Source: Lepidonotus clava (lineage: Eukaryota > Annelida > Polychaeta > Phyllodocida > Polynoidae). Taken from it: a stretch of DNA of 64,000 nt. The translations under genes and the position numbers were made by a program. The DNA lies in contig OW387136.1 in NCBI GenBank assembly GCA_936440205.1, forward strand, positions 54,859,718 through 54,923,717, read 5' to 3'. A model generated the notes under the pieces. That model was given only the letters and a program-made list of their open reading frames with translations, was not told the DNA's origin and did not search any database. Shown piece after piece: positions 23,042 through 36,149 of the stretch. Numbering within the stretch: the stretch's first letter is position 1; the number at the start of each line of letters is the position of its first letter.

Positions 23042-24147
23042 CATGTACTTAAAACTAGTGTTATTTACCCCATAAAATTCAAATTTTCCATTCACTGCAT
23101 AGTTGCCGTTTGAAGGAAGAGGACCTTTCAGGTGTTGCTAGTCTCCAATATAAGTCACCAATCTATTTTTTCTCCCCTGTTCCAACCTACATTCTTTAGC
23201 CCAGACAATAGTTGGATGGTTTGTTACTGACTGCCTTACACCGTAATCAATTACCAGGGTCACATCAAAGATAGTACAAAGGAGTGTAGAGTGTATAGCT
23301 ATAATATTTTTGATCATATCAAGGGCGTTGATGGTGATAGAATCTATGAGAAGGTACAGACCATACCCCTATATACTTTGACCAAGGCAAGTGTTCTTCA
23401 ATGAGCCTTGTAATCAAGACAGTGTATCTGTTATTTTGATATTATGTCAACATACAGGTCTCTCTCCCCTATAGCCCTGTAATGTTTGATATTTTACGTG
23501 TGCATAAAATCGAATAGACTATGTAAAATTGCATCATAGGAACAGGTCACTCAATATTGGATATCAAATTATCAATGTCAGTATAAGTTACAGTAATAAC
23601 TGTTCTAGTCATAGTATTGGTAGGTATTATGATATCCAATGATTCAGAGTTGAGAAACTTTATTTTAGATGCCTACGTTCAATCTAAGCCATGTCTTTGT
23701 ATCGTCGAATGATAAATCATCTGAAACTTAGATTGAATATCAAACATTAATTATGATAACGGTATGATATACATAATACAAAAGATCAAAGCTATATTTT
23801 GTAATAATAATAATTTTCTCACACATAAGTCTGATTATCCACACCTTGCAATGGGCCAATGTGAAATTGTTTTGGTAATAAATCATGTACACGTGTACTT
23901 CTATATGCTTTTGTGTGTAAGATTCACTTTTAACACTGCGATAACTATAATATCCAAATTAACATATCAACGCGGCAACCCCCGTAACACCACACCATAA
24001 CTACATATTGAGTCAATCTCCTGTAGTATCCCTTTCATCTCTGGGTATGTAATTAAATCCCTCCTACTCATCCCTGTCCCCAGATGGGGGTAAGAGGTGG
24101 CTTCACTCTCACACCCTCCCCGAAGTTATCCACTAATCCTCTGGGAA
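23042..24147. other. Gene-free stretch
   Basis: AT-rich unique DNA; nothing recognised. Confidence 0.45.
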
Positions 24148-24556
24148 CGGGGGGGGGGGGTGCACTTGGGACCTGAAAGGTATCCCCATGCACTACCATA
24201 AAGACCCATGAAGCGAGGGTGGTGATCGTCAAAATTGAGGGGTGGTCAACCACTTTTTAGGCAAAAAGAATAAGGGGGGCAGTGAACTACATCCATAGAA
24301 CAAAATGGGGGCAATAACCTGATAACTTGACTTTATTGCACACAAAAATAAAACGAAATGTTATCCAATTTTTTCCTGATCAAGCGATTTTGGTGATCTC
24401 TGTACATTTCCTATCGACACACTCTGATTTTTAGGGATGGTGAACAGCGTCCTCCTAAAAATGAGGGATAGTTAATTTAAATTCAGGTTTGGCCAGTTGT
24501 AAAAAGCAGGGGCTCCAGTTTGGCAGTGGGTAGTAACTTCAATCAGAGGTGCCACT
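24148..24556 (-). mobile_element. MITE family C, copy 2
   Basis: Reverse orientation relative to copy 1: a G-run and TGCACTTGGGACCTGAAAGG at left, GTTTGGCAGTGGGTAGTAAC at right, with GATTTTGGTGATCTCTGTAC inside. Confidence 0.8.
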
Positions 24557-24879
24557 TCCGACTGATGAAAATATAGGAAAAGTAAGAAACACTTTTCTTA
24601 CTTTTTTCTATAAGCAATTAGGAGGGAAATAACCTTTAGGAATAGAGACCTTACACTGAATTTGTATTTGAATAACTTGAAACTAAACCAAAAATTACTT
24701 TAAAACAGATATTAGAGCCATGTAGGAAAAATCAGTTGTGCAATGCAAAACCACTAAAGAAGTAGGAAATCCTACAAAAGTTGGAAAAATGGCATCACTG
24801 CTTCAAAGCGCCAGCGTCCCCCCCCCCCCTCTCAGGGCTAATTCCCCAACCCCCACGTCGTTCTTACTGACCACACTAA
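24557..24879. other. Gene-free stretch
   Basis: AT-rich; nothing recognised apart from a C-run near 24816. Confidence 0.4.
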
Positions 24880-25095
24880 CCAACACGTGTGCGTGTAAAT
24901 GACCATCCCCGTCTCCTTGACCAACGGTCAGTCCCGGCGCCACGTGCCCCTTTGTTTTGGTCGCATCGATCTGACCACTAGGGCGGCTTTGGGGCCGGGC
25001 CTGACCATTGTTTTAGGCGGCCGGCAGGGGCAGGGGTCCCCGCTGGAGTGGTCAGCAGGTTGACCACTTGACCAGCAGGACATCAGGGGTGGTAG
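24880..25095. promoter_or_regulatory. Cluster of GGTCA/TGACC half-sites
   Basis: About eight half-sites in some 200 bp, including TTGACCAACGGTCAG and GTGGTCAGCAGGTTGACCAC. GGTCA is the core of nuclear-receptor half-sites, but spacing is irregular and binding is unproven. Confidence 0.25.
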
Positions 25096-25925
25096 TGGTA
25101 AGGGGGGGGGATGTTAGGTTGGGGAAATTGCGACTTTCTCCAAGCACGTGCCGATAATTGATCTGAAACCAATTACGCCATTTTACGATACAATAGCAAA
25201 TATTTTCAATATAACGTGAATAACAGAGCATGGCTTCTACTGGTTCTGTTTTCTTTTGCAAGAATTGCATATCCTTGGTTTCTAATCTTATCATCATATA
25301 GATACACACACAAAAAAAACAACAACAAATAGTTCACTACCATACTATTGATTTCAAATTGTCATTAATTTTGAGCAAAAATTATTTCAATTTTCACTGA
25401 ACATTACGTTTGTTATTCTCCAGACAATTGTCCTCAGTGTTTTTGTTTGCAATAACAGTAAAGGTTGTCCCTGCTTTTCAGACCTATAATATTATAAACA
25501 GTTAAGTATATTTAAAGTCACAAAGCTATCAAGGTGATAAAGAAATGATCAAAATAATCTTAATTTCTGAGCATTGCAATTTGTAGGCAGCTGCAATAAA
25601 AAGCAACCAATATGCTCTCTCTTTTCATATAAATATTGCCAAAAATTCACATTGCTGTTTTTGTCCTGTCTCTAGTTAAAATTAAACCGTAAAATTAATA
25701 TCCTGAAGTGGTCAGTAGTGTGGTCAGCTGCTGGTCAGTGAGGTGAGTGGTGGGGACTGACCAAGAGTTATCGGAGAAAACAATGACCACCACATGCTAC
25801 ACCCAGTGACAAGGGGGGTTCATGGTAGGACGGGGCAGGCAAGGAGCCGTCGGAACAACAACCCCCCCACCCCACCCCCCCCCCCCAACCCCCACCCCCC
25901 TTTCCATTGCCCCCCCCCCCCCCCC
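25096..25925. other. Gene-free stretch, second GGTCA group
   Basis: AT-rich. GTGGTCAGTAGTGTGGTCAG, CTGCTGGTCAG and GGGGACTGACC lie at 25709-25765. C-runs at 25860-25924 precede the next family C copy. Confidence 0.45.
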
Positions 25926-26376
25926 AGGGGGGGCACTGACTCTTTGAAGGTTACTCCCCACTGCCAAACTACCACCCCTACTTTTTGTGACTGACTACTA
26001 CTAAATTTTGGTTGACCACCCCCTATTTTGGAGTTATGCAGATCACCACTCCACAAAATTTCAATACCATGAGTGTCTCAATACCATGCATGAAAAAAAA
26101 ATCAGGGTGTCTCAATACCATGAAATAGACAAAAATCACCAAAATTGCTTAGGAAAAAATCATGATAAAGTTGCTATAAGATTTGTGTGATAAATAATGT
26201 AATATACTAAGCTACAGTTTGAGATATTACCCATTACTGTTTTATAGAAGTAGTTGACCGCCCCCCTTTATTGGCATAAAAGTGGCTGACTGACCCTCAA
26301 TTTTGACGTTCACCACCCCCGCTTTGCGCGTCCGTCTGGCAGTGGGTACCCTTTTGAGACCAAGTGACCCCCAAAG
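25926..26376 (+). mobile_element. MITE family C, copy 3
   Basis: GGGGGGGCACTGACTCTTTG at left, GGCAGTGGGTACCC and AAGTGACCCCC at right. It carries a small internal duplication of TCTCAATACCATG near 26070-26125. Confidence 0.85.
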
Positions 26377-27860
26377 GGGTAGGAACCCCCCCCCCCCCCA
26401 CACACACACACTTCTCTCCCCCTCCCCAACATCACACAGACCCTAGGGGGGCAGGGACTTTATACCACTGGGAGGTAAGCTTACAACCTCTGTATACTTT
26501 AAAGGTCCCGTGCTTTAATTCAAGTGGGTCTAACTGCCCTGAGAGGGTATCTCTCCCTCCTCCCCTGAAGAGCTCTCCTCGGTCTGTCTGTTCGTCCCCC
26601 GCCGTCCCGGCATGCCTTTCACCTGAGTGGGTTGAGTAACCCCCTCTAAGAGGACGTCCCGCTAGTCTTATTAATAACCAACACCCACCTACCCCTGTTA
26701 CATACGGCCATATGTTTCACCTCTCACCACCATTGAGTCCGTTTAACATGAAGGGCCGCCACATGGCCCTTTTAAGTTTAACACGGAGAATTAAGTGTTA
26801 ATTAGAACAATAATTGGGAGGATTCAGGGCTAGGGGCGGGAGGAAAGGGGGAGGAATTTTGTCAGAAGATTTTCTGGTGTTGAACCCGAGCTGAGAAACC
26901 GCTGAATTTTACCCCGGGGGGATTTTACTTCATTAATATTTCTCACTCAAGGAAAGTTATTGTCGTCCATTATCTCTACAGGCTGATTGAAGTGGCGCCG
27001 ACGGGCGCGGGGTGGTTCTTCCAGGCGCCGCCGCCGATATTATAACGATGCTGTAATCAAAAGATCACCTCAAAGACAGTTTATGAATCAGAATTCGATG
27101 GGACAATGTCCAGAGAGGCCTAATATTAGGCTGCTATTAGTCATTGGTGGTTAAATAAGCGTGAAGCCTGAATTATAACACATTACACACTCCCCTGGTC
27201 CGCGGACGGCCGCTCCGTCCCTTACGGCGGACCGCGTCTCATTTCAGCGTCCTGGCCCCGCCCACCGCTGTCTGGAGCATGCGCGGTGAGGCCGGGTGGG
27301 CGTGGCTTGGGGCGGTGAGTGGCATTGTGAGGGGAGGTGACAGGGGGAGAGCAGCTGGTCTGGGGAGGGGATTGTCCCACTGTACTGAGGGGGAAAAGAA
27401 GGTGGTGCCAGGCGGGCAGTGGTGGCGGTAAAGGTGGTGGTGGGTGGTGGGGCGGTGGTGCCCCCCTGTTCCCTGTGAGTGGTTCCCTCTGGTGGCGGGT
27501 CGTGGTACTGGTGTACAGGGGGAACCCCCCCTCCCCCCTCCCCCCGCCATAAGAGCCGCCCCCTTCCCCTCTGCCCGTCAGACCGAGTCGGCCCGTCGCC
27601 CGACCACTACCCGGCCCGACGTCTGTCCTCACAGGGCTACCACTACATGCAGCACCCACAGGAGGAGGAGTTTTACCTGAGACTCACACCTATAACACAC
27701 CTATAAGACTACACACTGAGGGCGTCTTCAGCCTGTCAACGCGTCAGGTGTGACCCACCAGTACTGATACGTTGACGCCTGGAGGCAGTTAGCATTGCTT
27801 ACATGTATAATTGACTTCATACATGATCGGACTGCATGGCGGACATGGATCTTTGCCACC
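26377..27860. other. Upstream region of PRDM13, repeat-poor
   Basis: After a C-run and short CA tract near 26386-26410, the sequence is largely free of recognised repeats. At 26930-27180 it carries AATCAAAAGATCACCTCAAA (two TCF/LEF-like cores), ATTGGTGG (an inverted CCAAT) and TTAATATT-type motifs. From 27200 to 27620 it is GC-rich. A proximal enhancer here would be unsurprising; this is inference. Confidence 0.35.
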
Positions 27861-27870
27861 GTTTATAAAG
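27861..27870 (+). promoter_or_regulatory. Possible TATA box of PRDM13
   Basis: GTTTATAAAG places TATAAA at 27864-27869, about 255 bp before the chosen ATG. It would give a 5' UTR of roughly 220 nt. A start within the CpG-rich DNA, or an extra upstream exon, is also possible. Confidence 0.25.
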
Positions 27871-28118
27871 CACATATATATATCTTCTTTTTTTTATTGA
27901 ATCTGAAAATACAGAGGACACATGTAATTGCTGATACTGAAAATACTGAGAATATATTTGAATCTGACAATATAGTGGAAACATTGTGACTTTGGACTTA
28001 ATCAGACCCAGGACTTCAACACTGGCAGGACTTGGACATCTCCCCTCGCCTTACTCTAGTATCTGGAGATAAGGAAACTTCAGCGACGTCGCTCCGGTCG
28101 CCCACCTCACGTCGCCCC

Positions 28119-28424
28119 ATGTCGGTGGCGACCATGTTCGCCCAGCGACACCCCCACGTCGGGGCCGGAGGGGGATCAGGGGTTCTCCACCCGGGAGCGG
28201 TCCCCCCGGCCTCAGCCCCCCGCGCCCGGCCCGCCCCGGAGCTGCCCCCGCCCGCCCCCACTGCCCCCCGCGCGGTGGGCTCCCGCCAGGGGGCGGGTGG
28301 CGGCGCGGTGACGGTGCGCGCGGCGGACGACGTGCCGGCCCACGTCACGGTGGGGCCGCACCTGTTCGACCTGACCTTGGGGCTTCATATGGCCGATACC
28401 AGGGGACCTGCTGACGTTATACAG
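28119..28424 (+). CDS. PRDM13: PRDM13 exon 1 (coding part)
   Basis: Encodes residues 1-102. The first 65 or so are Pro/Ala/Gly-rich and unconserved. The end, from TVRAADDVPAHVTVGPHLF to MADTRGPADVIQ, aligns with the start of the vertebrate PRDM13 PR domain. The donor is CAG|GTGAGA at 28425 and the intron is phase 0. Codon use is very GC-rich. A frame also stays open on the complementary strand, a usual by-product of high GC. The next exon fits without a gap in the PR-domain alignment, so no exon appears to be missing between them. Confidence 0.87.
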
Positions 28425-31400
28425 GTGAGAGGGGCTTCATTATATGTATTATTTTACTCTCCATGATTATATACTACAGAAAGTTAGAGAACTCCAGGGC
28501 GAAGGGTTAGGGGTTATCTATAACCCCTGATTGTATTGTTGATTATATATCGTATTTAACTCTCCATGGTTATATACTACACAGTGGCGGATCTGAGGGG
28601 GAGGGATGGGACAATTACCCCCCGCCTTGACCCAGGGAAGAGGATTTTGAAATATTGAAATTGGAGGATCTGTGTGAAACTGGTGTTTTTATTTTTATTT
28701 TTTATTAGGGGAATCCCCCCCAGAGCATTGGCCCTGGATCCGCCCCTGCTACAGAAGTCTAGGGCGAAGGGTTGGGGGTTATCCATAACCCCTGGTGAGT
28801 AGGGTTAGACTGTGCAGACTGGGCCGGTAGTCTGGGTGGGGTCTGGGTACTCCAGTGTTTTGGGGGGAGGTGGTGAATTCCAACTCCAGGGGATCCGCCA
28901 ACATCATACAGGTGAGTAGAGTGACGAGAGTCTGTGGTCTTTGGTCTCCAGGGTGATGAGGGGGGTTGACTCACTAGTGTTAAACAGGGGTGGATCTGTC
29001 GTTAGATCGAGTGAGGGGGCACAACAAGGGAAAACTTCATACTAGAGGTCTCTCGGTCGGGAGCAGTTCCTATAGTCTTTAATTGTTAAACGGGGGAAGA
29101 TTTAAGGTGATGGAATAGAACGGGGTGGGGGGTAGATGTTATACACGAGGTGGGATCCGCTGTGTATTAGTGTTCTCTGGGCTGGGAAGATAGGGTAGTC
29201 CGAGTCTATAACCTGCAGCTATAACATATACATGATTCAGGTGGCTTCACATAGTATATACACATGAGACAATTGTCATATGCCCAACAATCCAGGACAA
29301 GGGATTTGGAGCAAAAATATATGGGTGAAAACCAGGGGACACTCAGAACCAGATCCCAGGGCTAACGAGAGAGGTGCCAAAAGGGAACAATGAAAGGGCT
29401 GAGGTGGGCTTAACCCTATAGATAAAAGGAGGGGGTGTATAGGGGAGAGAAGCCTTGGATCCCCTGCCCTCGGTATTCTGACCCTGTACTTATTGTAGTG
29501 ACCCGGTGCGTATTGTAGTCGGCCGGTGCGTATTGTATACACGTTGACCCATGCGGGGCGTATTGTGTTTCCGTACGTCCTCTGGGGCGTGTGGAATACG
29601 GCGGGCACCGTACTGACCGCGGGGTCAGGGAGACGCTCTGGGGTCAGGGAGACGCGCCCTCAGGGTCACTCAGGGCAGGGATCAAGCCCGCTAACCACCG
29701 ACTGACCACTCCACTCAGGTTAGATATGGTTATTAACGTTTTACCCAATAAAGGAAATGCCTATTACGAGAATGAGGGGGGTCAATTGTGTCTATGGCCA
29801 ACTTTGATTAACCAAAACAGAACCATAGGGGAAAAAGGAAAAAAATCTAGGTTGGCACCCGCTTGATTTTACAGGAAAGCATTTCGAGTTTGCTATAGGG
29901 ACCCAATGAATCGTAGGGCTGGCAGTATGTATATAGCCCATGCATGCCATATTAACAGGCATATTTTGTTCAAAAACTGTCAAATCATGATCCAGAACAA
30001 TCTACTACATTGCTAGAATTGTCCTTTTGTAGGAGTGCATGAAATACTTGAACACGGTGAATTCTACTTACCATAGATAGCTCATTTACTACATCTTACC
30101 TGCAGATTAGCCTGAATCAAGATACATGCTGGGGAATATGTAGACAAGTCACATGCCTTCAGCATTTAATTTTTCCTTAAGAATAACATTCTCTTAGTGA
30201 CTTTATGCATTGTAAATCTAGCAATGAGTATTTTTTTCAATTTTTGTTTATACTTGTATACTTCAAACTTTTCGGTTGGTTGAAAATGTATCCATACAAA
30301 TAGAAATATAGCTAATATTATAGCACATTTTCTATGGGCTTCCTGGTGTTTTTTTTATCTACAAAATCAGCCAAAATTAGCCTGCAGGTACGTAGAATTC
30401 TGTAAATCAGCTATATCTGTGGTGGGGAGGGGAGATTTACGTCTGGGTCCGTGTCCTCCTGTATGCGGCCAGGGTCCCCCCGGATCAGGGATTGTCTCTA
30501 TCCCCCCCCCCCTGGATTAAGGATTGTCTCTATCCCCGCCCGGCCGTGGCGGTTTAACGCCTGAGGTCACCCCCTCATCCCAAATCCACGCAGCTTACAT
30601 TTGATCCCAAAAAATAAAACTCCAGACGTTCTCCCATCTCGTTCTCTATGTTGTTTACTGACCTTTTTGAAATATAAATACAGCGTATCATATTAACCAG
30701 AACCTGGTATTTTCGGCAAACAGGAAAATCCATTTCCCAGGAATTCCCCGTGGTTTTTCTCTGAAATTGGGATTCGGTCAAGTATCTTATCAAATTTCAA
30801 CCAAATCTAAATGTTTTCTGATACCCTGAGAAAGTAGTTCTGTCTGCATTTTTGCATTTAGAAAATACCTTGACTGGCAATGGCATTTGACACAATATAG
30901 AAAAGGTATCTCATATGATGAATTACATGGCCAATCATATAGCGCACATTATTATATCACATCATGCCAACAGTAGCCAACATTCGGAAAGAAAAAAGAG
31001 AGAAAAAAGAAAAAAAGGGCTATATATGGGTTTAAGTTACGACACTCATCACGTAAATCTGTTAAGTATATAAGCCAATAATTATTGTAAAAATATGTGA
31101 CTATGATTCCCTTGCATGTGTCTAACACCTATTCGGAATATCACATGTAAAATAATTATATATAAGGTTTAATAAACAAAAAGAGAAATCTTCAATTAGC
31201 GCCACTCTGGGAAAAATGTTTCTGTATCGTATCTTTCAATCACGACGTCCACCAAACGGTGCGTCACAATTCTACAATATCCATCTCTTATGGTACATAC
31301 ATCGCCCTGAGTTTCCGCCTTTCACAGGCTACAGCGACCTAACCCTGTCCGTCCAGGCTCTTCCCTGAACCGTGTCTGTTGAGTCCTTTCTCCAAACAGT

Positions 31401-34400
31401 CCCGAAATAGCAACTTCTCCAGAAAAACCTAAAAACCTAAAGACCACAGGTATGACATCCGACCCCCTGCTCCAGGGTCTGGCCTATACCTGCACAAAGG
31501 TCCTTACCTCTTACCTCTTACCTCCAGGGCCGCCCACCTGGCCCAGGGGCCTCCCCCCCCCCCCGCCCCCCCCCCCCCCCGCACGCCGCCCCCCGTCCCC
31601 CGGCCACAAGCCGCTTCCCGCCCGGCCAATGTTTGATCACCGGCTTAAGCCCCGGCCTCCCGGGGGTCGCCTGGCCCGGAGTCGCGACACGGGAGGGGGA
31701 GCGGGAGGGTCCCGGGACGTGCTCGGCGGGAGGCTGTCGGTCTCGGTCCCGTCAGAGATTTTCGGTCGCGGCCGGTCTCCCGGGGCGCGCCCACGGTATT
31801 CGACCCACATTCGCGCGCGTGCCCTGTCGTTGTTGTGGTTAAAGAACACGACTGTTTTTCCTTCTTCACGTTCGTTGCCATATTTAGGAAGAGAATCAAA
31901 ACATTACTTAATAAACAATTTAAAAAAAAATGAATGAAAAAAGGAGAAATACTACCTGTATGAACAAGTGAAATGTTATATTATTAACTCATGACGCACA
32001 ACACCCGTCGGTCCTAATAATGCAAAACATACACGTATCACACTTAATTCTTGTCTGAATAAATAAAAGAATTAATTTTCTTTTCTCCTCTCCTTTTGCA
32101 ACCATCCCCGCGCCCCTCTCCATTCAGTGCAAATGCCTCATAGTCTGGTCAACAATGAAAAGTATCAAAACTTAAAGAAAACCTGCAGCACATCCAAAAT
32201 GCCACTTGAAACTGAGAAAACTGCTGGTTGCCGCGTGCAGCCACTTCTCAAGGACATCGGGAACCTGACCAGCGCCGCCTGATCCTCCCTCTGAGACTGT
32301 TACCGGACCCCTCACCTGACGGGGGGGGGGGGGGGGGGGGGGAGATAGAGACGGAGGGACCGGGCCGAAATGTGCATGGAGGTGGGAGGTCTTGATGTAT
32401 GAACCTTATGAAACAAAGTGGCGTAGCCCCGGTTTTATTTTGAAAAGGTAGATCAGTGCCTATTTGAAAATAGGGGGGGGGGGGGGGGGGGGCTCATCCC
32501 CTATAGTTTCCAGACGGGGGGTGGGGGAGAGGGGGATCGGGCTGAAATATGCAGGGAGGTGGGAGGTGTGCATGTGTTATCCTTATGGAACAAAGTGGCA
32601 TAGCCCTGGTTTTATTCTGAAAAGGTAGGACAGTGCCTATTTGAAAATGGGGGGGGGGGGGGGGGGGGCTCATCCCCCCTAGTTTCCAAATTTGGCCAAA
32701 AAAAAAAGAGAGGAGGGGGTGCGCGTTCCCTCTGGGACGTGGCACCGAGGAGACATAAGTCTGGTCAGATTAAGGGGGTTCCAAGTAAAGATCCAGAGTC
32801 AATTCATTGTAAATAGAAATGATTCTACCTTAGAATTTTCAGACAGTTCTATAATACTTATGCGTATATACGGCATGTTTGTCTAGGGAAAATTGACCTG
32901 GAAAATTGTGTGGAAGATGGGGATGTGCATAATTCTGGTATATGTTATAGGTATGTATAGGAGACAGGGAAAGGGCATGGGAATATGGGGCTGGGCAGGC
33001 CCGTGAGACAACGGACTGAGACATGAAGACTTCTAGGGCTATTTATTTGGCATTTTCACGGAATGGCAAGAGGTAAAAGTCCCTTCAATTAAAAACGTAT
33101 CATGCATGGCTTATACTTCCTATACACAGCCGCCTGATGACTCCACATAGCGACGTCATGGTATTGTGAAACTACGATCATGATTTTCTGCTGGTCTTTG
33201 CAATAGACACTCAACAAAGTTTGCAACAATGAGTAATAGTATCCACATGTATACACAATAACATGTATGTGACGCTAGGCTGCATGTACATGAGTGCATT
33301 GACGGAGGTATAGGTCTAGGTGGTGTGGGGAGGGCCCTCAGCTGGTCGGTGAGACGGGGACCAGCTGTCGGCGTTAGGGGGGTGAGGTGACGCTGACAGT
33401 GACATATAGCACTACACGAGCTATTATCTGGGGGCTGCAGCCAGGTCTGTGTGCATGTAGTAGGTAAAACTAGGCCTTGTTGTTGCATGTGTCTGTGTAG
33501 AAAACATACCGAGGGTGGCAGCACTTATTTACAAACGTTAGCGATATTCACAACTTGTGGCACGTAACTTTAAAGGGAGCCAAAACCAATATAATTGACC
33601 ACATTTTCAAAACTCAGATAAGTATAGAAATATCTTAGATGGGTCCAGTGAAGGTCAGTGGTAAATTATTAGCTGTGAAATTGTTTTTGGCTCCCTTTAA
33701 GAAAGATCCTTAAGCCCCATTTGCCCTGGGTACGTTTTCATTGCGATCTGAGATTATAATTGCAATCTTCTTGTATTTAGAATGATCATTTTTGGAAAAT
33801 ATCTTTGTGGTTTACAAAAGACCTAGCAATGTATAAGGTTATGCGATTATTTAGTCAAAATGATAGTTTTCATGCATGCAATTTTAAGATCGCAGCGAAA
33901 AATTGCCCACTGCGAATGGGGCTTCAGTGATTTTAGAGGCTGGACGCTCAAGTGTAATCACAAAAGTCTCATATCATATTACTAGTCACACAAAGTCTAT
34001 GTAAGACTGTTTAATGAGTGACCAACGGGAAGATAATCCAGTGAGTGACTGACAGCTGACAGATACAAGACGTTGTAAGAGGGTGGGGAGTTGAAGGCAA
34101 CCCAGCCAGGTTACGACGTAACAGAAATGTTCTGCAACCATACATTTTTAGTCAGTTTGTTACTTACTAAGATGACACGTAACAATTACAATATTAATGG
34201 TGAGGTTGAACCCTCACCAAATCAGAATGTCATAACATTACTTTTGGTGAGGTTAGGATGAAACCAAAACAGAACATTGTAAGAATGTTCTGTTTGGGTT
34301 TGCGTAATAACATAACAGTGCAACATCATGTTAGTACATTGCAGCAACGTAAGCGGGAGTCATCAAAAGAACGTAACAAGAACCACATATAGAACCAACC

Positions 34401-36086
34401 AGAACATTGCTGCAACGTTATAATAACGTTGTATTCCTTGTCTGGGAAAGCGCCATGGAGAGTCCATGCAAGGCGGGGAGAAACTTACAACAGGGCGGGG
34501 CATACGAGCCCGAGCGGGTCGTTAGAGCCTCCTCCCCGGCCTCCTCCTTCCCGTCAGCCGTATTTACAGGTGTCTGACGGAGCCCCCCTCTGCCCCCTGC
34601 CTACCTGCCCCCTGCCTAGGTATCCCTGACCATCAGGAGATAGTTCTTCCCGTATCACGTTCTCCCTCTTCAAGGCCGGCCCGACGCCCCCCTCAGATCT
34701 TACCGTGTACCCCCGGCTGGGGGGGGGGGGGGGGCAGTTTAGTGTTTCAGAATACAGTGTACACAAGTCTATCCAGCCAGAGTTTGGGTAAGATTTGGAG
34801 GAACATGGCTATACATCATTTAATTGTTCTTATTCATTTCATATCATATCATGAATATTTACCAGGCTTGGTTAACTTCTTACTCTACCTAAAGGTTGGG
34901 GACTTACTCGCCCTAATGTTATCGGAACATCTTGCAACTACTTCTATTATTAAACATCTCAACCATATAAAACTACAACACAGCCGGAAGACATTCATTA
35001 CAAGCACCAACAAGATACACATTGCTACAGTCTGGCATCGGCGTATAGGTCCCATGAGTTCCAAACCAAAGTGCATACGCTTATTCGTCAAACAATATTA
35101 ATTATTTATAATATTCTGTTGTAAATTATGGGAAAAAAGTGTAATTGCCTGCCTTCATTTAAAAAAACACAAACAACAAAACAATAAAACAAGACAAAAA
35201 CCAAAGTCATGCCCCAAGATGTCCAATGGTGAGTACAGTGACTTTTAGGGCTAGCTCCATCCCTGTCCGCTGTTCTGGCTGCAGCAATAGCCTAGGTGGC
35301 CATTTAGGGCACCGGCAACCCTCAACAGTCCCCCAACCCCCCCACCCTACCTCCCGCCCTCTCGGACTTCCTCTCCCTACTCAAGGAGTCCATGATTCCA
35401 AGAGCTTTAGAGTAAGAGGCAACCCACTGCATACATTTCTGCGGGTACCAGTTACAACGGCCACAATACTGGCACCTAACGGCAAGTTTACACACCACGC
35501 AGACTTTACACAGTAATAGCGATATGAGGAAGTCGGGGAGAGGGGAGAGGGGAGGGGGTGAGGGGGGTATGAGGGGTAAAGGAGGGGTCTAAAGGTTGGG
35601 GGACAGACACTAAAAGCTGTGTCTTACCGTCCGATTTTACTCCCGATTTCGAAAATCGTCAGTTAGAATGAGGTTTGATTATATGCATGTCACATATCAG
35701 GATTTTGAATTCTCTTTTAAGCAGTATGTTACATGCATGGGCTTCCTTAAAAAAAATCATGTAAATTTAGAAATCACAAAATTTCCAGTCGTCAACATCA
35801 CCTAGTGGAATACCGGCTATACGTAGACACGAGGTAAAGAGGTGTGGGGGTGGTCGTACAGAGGGCATTGTAGTCAATGCTTTTAGGGGCGTTTTTTTCT
35901 GACATTTCTTTAAAATGGTTGGCTAATATTGCACCTTTTAAGGACCAGAAAGTCGCATGGTCCCGACAAAGAGGCATACCCCTCGTATTGAGTAGAGTCT
36001 GAAAAGAACCATTGTGCCTAAGCATAAGCCTAAGTTTTCCATTCAAGACGTCAGGGTATCAAAACTGCACTCGCGCTTGGTAGTTC

Positions 36087-36149
<63 letters not shown>

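Noticed and set aside
28002-28118. Coding start upstream of ATG 28119
   Set aside because: The frame is open back to the stop at 27999 but contains no ATG; a TTG start at 28032 is unlikely in an animal gene.
31452-31937. 161-codon frame in a GC- and C-run-rich stretch
   Set aside because: Proline-rich by base composition only; other frames and the other strand are equally open.
34742-35101. 119-codon open frame in intron 1
   Set aside because: No recognisable motif, no codon bias, no relatives in the window.
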